Of a stretch of DNA of 17,161 bases, positions 14,052 through 17,161 are shown piece after piece. This DNA comes from Bacteroidota bacterium. GTDB lineage: Bacteria > Bacteroidota > Bacteroidia > Chitinophagales > LD1. The position numbers and the translations under genes are program-made. The DNA is taken from positions 1 to 17,161 of the forward strand of contig CANGXE010000005.1 of assembly GCA_947457525.1 (NCBI GenBank), read 5' to 3'. The notes beneath the pieces were generated by a model. That model was not told where the DNA came from and made no database searches. It was given only the letters and a program-made list of their open reading frames with translations. Positions within the stretch are counted from its first letter, which is position 1; every line of letters begins with the position of its first letter.

Positions 14052-14864
14052 TTGAACGCCACCGCTATTTATCGTCATCAATGGGTGCGCATGCCGGGGC
14101 AACCGCAAATAGCGAGTGTTGCCGTTCATTCACCGCTGGCTAAAGACAGAGTAGGTTTAGGCTTGATTTATACGTTCGATAAGATTGGCGTAACGCAAAC
14201 CAACAGCATTGATGCCTCGTTTGCTTATCGCCTGCCAGTGGGGAAAAAGAAAAATATAAAACTCTGTTTTGGCCTGTCGGCAGGAGTAATGAATTACATT
14301 GCTAACCTGAGTGGCGTTCAAACTACCGATGCCAGCGACCCCAACTTTGTGGGCAACACTCAAAATCGTTGGTTGCCCAATGTGGGGTTTGGGTTCTATG
14401 CTTACAGCGATAAGTTTTTTGCCGGAATTTCTGTGCCACGCATTTTAGCTAATAAGTTGGATGGTGACTACAGTGTGTTTAGCACCTCATTCAATGTGGC
14501 TGGTCAATATCACCATTTGTTATTGACCGGTGGTTATGTCTATAATTTAGGAGAGAAAGTAAAATTTGTTCCTTCCATGTTGTTCAAATATGTGCCGGTG
14601 AACTCCCCCGTTTCTTTTGCTTTTAATGCCACATTCATTTTTGTAGACCGATTTTGGTTGGGTGCTGCTTATCGTTTGAGCGATAGTTGCAACTTCATGG
14701 CGGCTGTCAATGTTGTACCACAACTAAAGATTGGTTATGGCTATGATTTAGCGGTTTCGCCACTCAATAAGTTCACTTCTGGTACTCATGAAGTGATGTT
14801 GAGTTTTGACGCATTGTTCAAACATAGCCAAATAGTAAGTCCTCGACACGTGAAGTATTTTTGA
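14052..14864 (+). CDS. PorP/SprF family type IX secretion membrane protein, main open frame (5' end broken)
   Basis: The 270 residues here, counted from a TTG, are the body of a PorP/SprF protein, an outer-membrane beta-barrel. Visible family features are ATAIYRHQWVRMPGQPQIAS, HSPLAKDRVGLGLIYTFDKIG, DASFAYRLPVGK, FAGISVPRIL and the closing GYGYDLAVSPLNKFTSGTHE followed by VMLSFDALF. A complete member has about 300-320 residues with a signal peptide. Those first residues are present upstream but split by two frameshifts (13917-14051). As read, the protein lacks an export signal and would not reach the outer membrane. Family members help secretion or gliding in Bacteroidota, usually next to an OmpA-family gene. 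Here the next gene is a short OmpA remnant. If the frameshifts are sequencing errors the gene is intact. Confidence 0.85.
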   Translation: MNATAIYRHQWVRMPGQPQIASVAVHSPLAKDRVGLGLIYTFDKIGVTQTNSIDASFAYRLPVGKKKNIKLCFGLSAGVMNYIANLSGVQTTDASDPNFVGNTQNRWLPNVGFGFYAYSDKFFAGISVPRILANKLDGDYSVFSTSFNVAGQYHHLLLTGGYVYNLGEKVKFVPSMLFKYVPVNSPVSFAFNATFIFVDRFWLGAAYRLSDSCNFMAAVNVVPQLKIGYGYDLAVSPLNKFTSGTHEVMLSFDALFKHSQIVSPRHVKYF

Positions 14865-14997
14865 TGTGCTGACTAGCAGAATGTGCACGACCAAAACAGA
14901 ATGTATAAATCAACAAATAACATCCGATATTTGGCATTATTTTCACCTAATCAATAGCATCTAGTTTTAGTTATCGTATAACCCCAATAAAGTATTT

Positions 14998-15276
14998 ATG
15001 CAGAAGATAGTCTACATAGTTTTCGTTTTTACCACTGGTCTAATGTCGGCTCAAGCGCAGGGTAGTTTATTAGCCCAAGGAGACAAATTCATGACCTGGT
15101 TTCAGTTTGACAAAGCTGCAGCTATTTACAAAAAAGCCGCAGACATCAAGAACCTTATTGCTATTGGATATGGGGAAGAGAAAATTCGCAACAAATGTGT
15201 AGACGAAGTGCCTTGCACTGAAGAAGAGCACGGCTACAACAGACGTACCGAATTCAAAGTGTTGAAGTTTGATTAA
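14998..15276 (+). CDS. Remnant of an OmpA-family protein: signal peptide fused to the last part of the OmpA domain
   Basis: The 92-residue frame starts with a signal peptide (MQKIVYIVFVFTTGLMSAQA) and about 30 residues of a TPR-like start (GDKFMTWFQFDKAAAIYKKAADIK). From about residue 54 it jumps to IAIGYGEEKIRNKCVDEVPC and TEEEHGYNRRTEFKVLKFD. To my knowledge that is how OmpA domains of large PorP-linked Bacteroidota proteins end (GYGE...NKC.DGV.CTEE.H..NRRTEF). The several hundred residues between (further TPR, PD40 repeats, most of the OmpA domain) are missing. This points to one in-frame internal deletion with the junction near 15150-15165. The product would lack the peptidoglycan-binding residues, so it is likely non-functional. 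An assembly collapse is possible. RsmE starts nine bases later. Confidence 0.7.
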   Translation: MQKIVYIVFVFTTGLMSAQAQGSLLAQGDKFMTWFQFDKAAAIYKKAADIKNLIAIGYGEEKIRNKCVDEVPCTEEEHGYNRRTEFKVLKFD

Positions 15277-15285
15277 TCTCCACTG

Positions 15286-15996
15286 ATGAACATTTTCTAT
15301 TGCCCAACTGCCGTGCTTAATGCGGTCATTGAATTGGATGAGCAGGAGTCCCGCCACGCCCACAAAGTGTTACGCAAAAATATTGGAGATACTATTGCAG
15401 TGTTTGACGGCAAAGGTCATCTTTATTCTGCTTCCATTGCTGTGGTCAATAAGCGAAGCATTAGCGTGGTTGTGCAGGAGTTGTTGCAGCAGACTGCATC
15501 CAACAAACCCCGATTGCATTTGGCGGTTGCTCCACCCAAGAATTTAGACCGATTAGAATGGCTGGTAGAGAAAGCTACGGAGATTGGTGTTGATGATATA
15601 ACACTCATCATCTGTCAAAATTCCGAACGCAGAGAAGTTAGATTAGATAGAATAGAGAAAGTAATCATGAGTGCTGCGAAGCAAAGTTTGAAGTTCAATC
15701 TGCCGGTCTTGAATGAATGTGTATCGTTCCAAAAGTTTATGGCGGCACAAGCCGCTGTGTGCGAGCGAAAATTCATCGCCTTTTGCCATGAGAAAGCTGA
15801 GCATTTAAAGTCGGTCTACTCTGCCTCTCAAAATGCGTTAATTCTTATTGGCCCCGAAGGTGATTTCACACAAGAAGAAGTACATTTGGCCGCGAAGAAC
15901 GGTTTTGAGATGGTGTCTTTGGGTGAAAGCCGACTGCGCCTCGAAACGGCTGCTATTTATGCCACCACTGTTTTTCAATTGATGAATGAAAAGTAA
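15286..15996 (+). CDS. rsmE: 16S rRNA (uracil(1498)-N(3))-methyltransferase RsmE
   Basis: This 236-residue SPOUT methyltransferase has the usual family length. The N-terminal PUA-like RNA-binding part contains ESRHAHKVLRKNIGD (residues 21-35). The catalytic trefoil-knot part shows KNLDRLEWLVEKATEIGVDD, a SERREV stretch, SAAKQSLKF, IGPEGDF at 188-194 and LGESRLRLETA at 212-222. These last two form the S-adenosylmethionine pocket. The Asp in place of Gly in IGPEG(G/D)F is a common variant. The enzyme methylates N3 of U1498 in 16S rRNA of the assembled small subunit. It follows the OmpA remnant by nine bases and overlaps the DUF4159 gene by 11, so all three probably share a transcript. Confidence 0.95.
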   Translation: MNIFYCPTAVLNAVIELDEQESRHAHKVLRKNIGDTIAVFDGKGHLYSASIAVVNKRSISVVVQELLQQTASNKPRLHLAVAPPKNLDRLEWLVEKATEIGVDDITLIICQNSERREVRLDRIEKVIMSAAKQSLKFNLPVLNECVSFQKFMAAQAAVCERKFIAFCHEKAEHLKSVYSASQNALILIGPEGDFTQEEVHLAAKNGFEMVSLGESRLRLETAAIYATTVFQLMNEK

Positions 15997-16678
15997 AAGG
16001 AATATGAATTTTCGAGCGATAGGTGTAGTGTTGGTGTTGATGGTTTCACTAGCCTTTACGGCTGTAGATAAGCCCATCAAAATTGCTTTGTTGAAGTATA
16101 ACGGTGGAGGAGATTGGTATGCCAATCCCACATCGCTGCCCAACCTCATTCAGTTTTGTAACAAAAACTTAGGCACCAATTTTCAAGCCGACCCACCAAC
16201 GGTGGAGGTGGGCAGTCAAGATTTGTTTAACTATCCTTTTGTACACATGACCGGCCATGGCAACGTGGTGTTCAGTGAGCAAGAGTTAGACAACCTGCGC
16301 ACTTATCTAATCGGTGGTGGTTTTCTGCATGCCGATGATAACTACGGTATGGATAAATTTCTTCGCCCGCAGTTAAATAAGCTTTTCCCTGGTACACAAC
16401 TTGTTGAATTGCCGTTCTCTCATCCAGTCTTTCATCAGAAGTTTGATTTCAACAACGGCTTGCCCAAAATTCATGAACACGAAGACGCACAGCCTCAGGC
16501 CTTCGCTTTGTTCTATGAAGGACGCATGGTGGTGCTCTATACCTTTGAGTGCGACCTTGGCGATGGCTGGGAAGACATCAACGTACATAAAGACACTCCC
16601 GAAAACCACGAGAAAGCCTTGAAGATGGGCGCTAACATCCTACGCTATGTCTTTGCTAATAAACCGAATTTAAGATAG
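15986..16678 (+). CDS. DUF4159 domain-containing exported protein
   Basis: The 230-residue protein has an N-terminal signal sequence (RAIGVVLVLMVSLAFTAVD) and then a DUF4159 domain over nearly its whole length: IALLKYNGGGDWYANPTSLP, LFNYPFVHMTGHGNVVFSE, a LRTYLIGGGFLHADDNYGMD stretch, PFSHPVFH, HEHEDAQPQAFALFYEGRM and DLGDGWEDINVHKD. The fold resembles a Rossmann or glutamine-amidotransferase-like alpha/beta domain. Its function is not established. Its pairing with rsmE is one I recall from other Bacteroidota genomes. The ATG at 15986 overlaps rsmE by 11 bases. A second ATG at 16004 (MNFRAIGVV) after AAAAGGA is equally possible and would remove the overlap. Its 3' end overlaps the convergent pyrD by 23 bases. 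Confidence 0.9.
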   Translation: MKSKRNMNFRAIGVVLVLMVSLAFTAVDKPIKIALLKYNGGGDWYANPTSLPNLIQFCNKNLGTNFQADPPTVEVGSQDLFNYPFVHMTGHGNVVFSEQELDNLRTYLIGGGFLHADDNYGMDKFLRPQLNKLFPGTQLVELPFSHPVFHQKFDFNNGLPKIHEHEDAQPQAFALFYEGRMVVLYTFECDLGDGWEDINVHKDTPENHEKALKMGANILRYVFANKPNLR

Positions 16679-17161
16679 CCTCGTTGATTTCGCGGATGAG
16701 CTGCGGCCCTCGGTAGATAAAGCCCGAGTATAGTTGCACAAGTTTTGCTCCGGCATTGAGTTTTTCCAAGCCGTCATTGGCGGTCATTATGCCGCCCACG
16801 CCTATAACTGGGATGTTCGATTTTTCGGTAATGTATTTCACCACTTCGGTAGAGTGTTTGGTTAATGGTTTTCCGCTCAATCCGCCCGCCCCAAACTGTT
16901 CAATTTCACTAGGGGAGTAGCTGAGAGGCGCTCGGCTGATGGTCGTGTTGGTGGCGATTATGCCGCTGATGTTCGTGGCTTTCACGACTTCTATCACCTC
17001 GTCTAGTTGTTCGTTGGTCAGGTCCGGGGCGATTTTGAGTAAGAGTGGTTTCGCGCTCGCTTTTTGCAAGTTGATGTCTTGCAAGGTGCTGAGGATGGTT
17101 GTCAGCGAGTCTTTGTCTTGCAGTGCGCGGAGGCCGGGTGTGTTGGGTGAGCTTACGTTCA
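16656..17161 (-). CDS. pyrD: Dihydroorotate dehydrogenase (quinone), class 2, 3' part
   Basis: The gene enters from beyond the window; about 167 C-terminal residues are visible. The frame is open across the edge. The first visible residues are NVSSPNTPGLRALQDKDSL, which includes the class-2 active-site motif SSPNTPGL whose serine is the catalytic base. FMN-site motifs follow: LLLKIAPDLT, GIIATNTT, the GAGGLSGKPLT loop, IPVIGVGGI and NAGAKLVQLYSGFIYRGP. The enzyme oxidises dihydroorotate to orotate with quinone as acceptor at the inner membrane, the fourth step of pyrimidine synthesis. An apparent TTG start at 17084 is internal and not the true start. The stop codon lies inside the 3' end of the DUF4159 gene, a 23-base convergent overlap. 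Confidence 0.95.
   Translation of the reverse strand, partial: NVSSPNTPGLRALQDKDSLTTILSTLQDINLQKASAKPLLLKIAPDLTNEQLDEVIEVVKATNISGIIATNTTISRAPLSYSPSEIEQFGAGGLSGKPLTKHSTEVVKYITEKSNIPVIGVGGIMTANDGLEKLNAGAKLVQLYSGFIYRGPQLIREINEAILNSVY

Overview
The window reads as chromosomal DNA of a member of the Bacteroidota, probably a Chitinophagales or Sphingobacteria-like lineage (lineage inferred, not tested). Pointers are a PorP/SprF-family gene of the type IX secretion/gliding system, the Bacteroidota forms of LptD, OstA-like and MlaD proteins, a DUF3467 and a DUF4159 protein, a secreted protein opening with the VGIGT...GFLAPRM lipid/cell-surface module common in that phylum, weak or absent Shine-Dalgarno sites, and promoter candidates of the phylum's TTTG / TAnnTTTG type.

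Layout. Bases 1-34 hold the terminator of a gene outside the window. Plus-strand genes follow: a secreted collagen-like protein with a phage-fibre-like histidine-rich tail (125-1693), an M20 metallopeptidase (1712-3163) and a DUF3467 protein (3215-3526) that ends in a clear terminator. From 3585 to 4562 there is a gene-free stretch of almost 1 kb packed with repeats: two arrays with a 21-bp period, a hairpin, a 135-bp nested inverted repeat, and two GATAGCTATC-type palindromes. Next comes the minus-strand pair lptD-cinA (8499 down to 4563). Divergent from it is the plus-strand run amidase - MlaD-like - OstA-like (8638-12749). A minus-strand nucleoid-associated protein (13793-12753) meets the OstA-like gene tail to tail.

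From 13917 to 15276 lies what looks like a decaying PorP/OmpA module: a PorP/SprF gene with two compensating frameshifts near its 5' end, then a 92-residue remnant in which the signal peptide of an OmpA-family partner is joined directly to the last residues of its OmpA domain. The window ends with rsmE (15286-15996), a DUF4159 protein (15986-16678) and the 3' part of pyrD on the minus strand (from 16656 to the edge).

How the genes fit together. The centre is an envelope-building locus: LptD (LPS insertion), an OstA-like protein (LPS transport or related), an MCE/MlaD lipid-transport protein and a peptidoglycan amidase lie around one divergent intergenic region. CinA, RsmE, PyrD and the nucleoid protein are housekeeping. 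The most noteworthy items are the repeat-rich gap, the damaged PorP/OmpA pair, and the collagen/HxH fibre protein. I did not find a convincing new defence or mobile system here.
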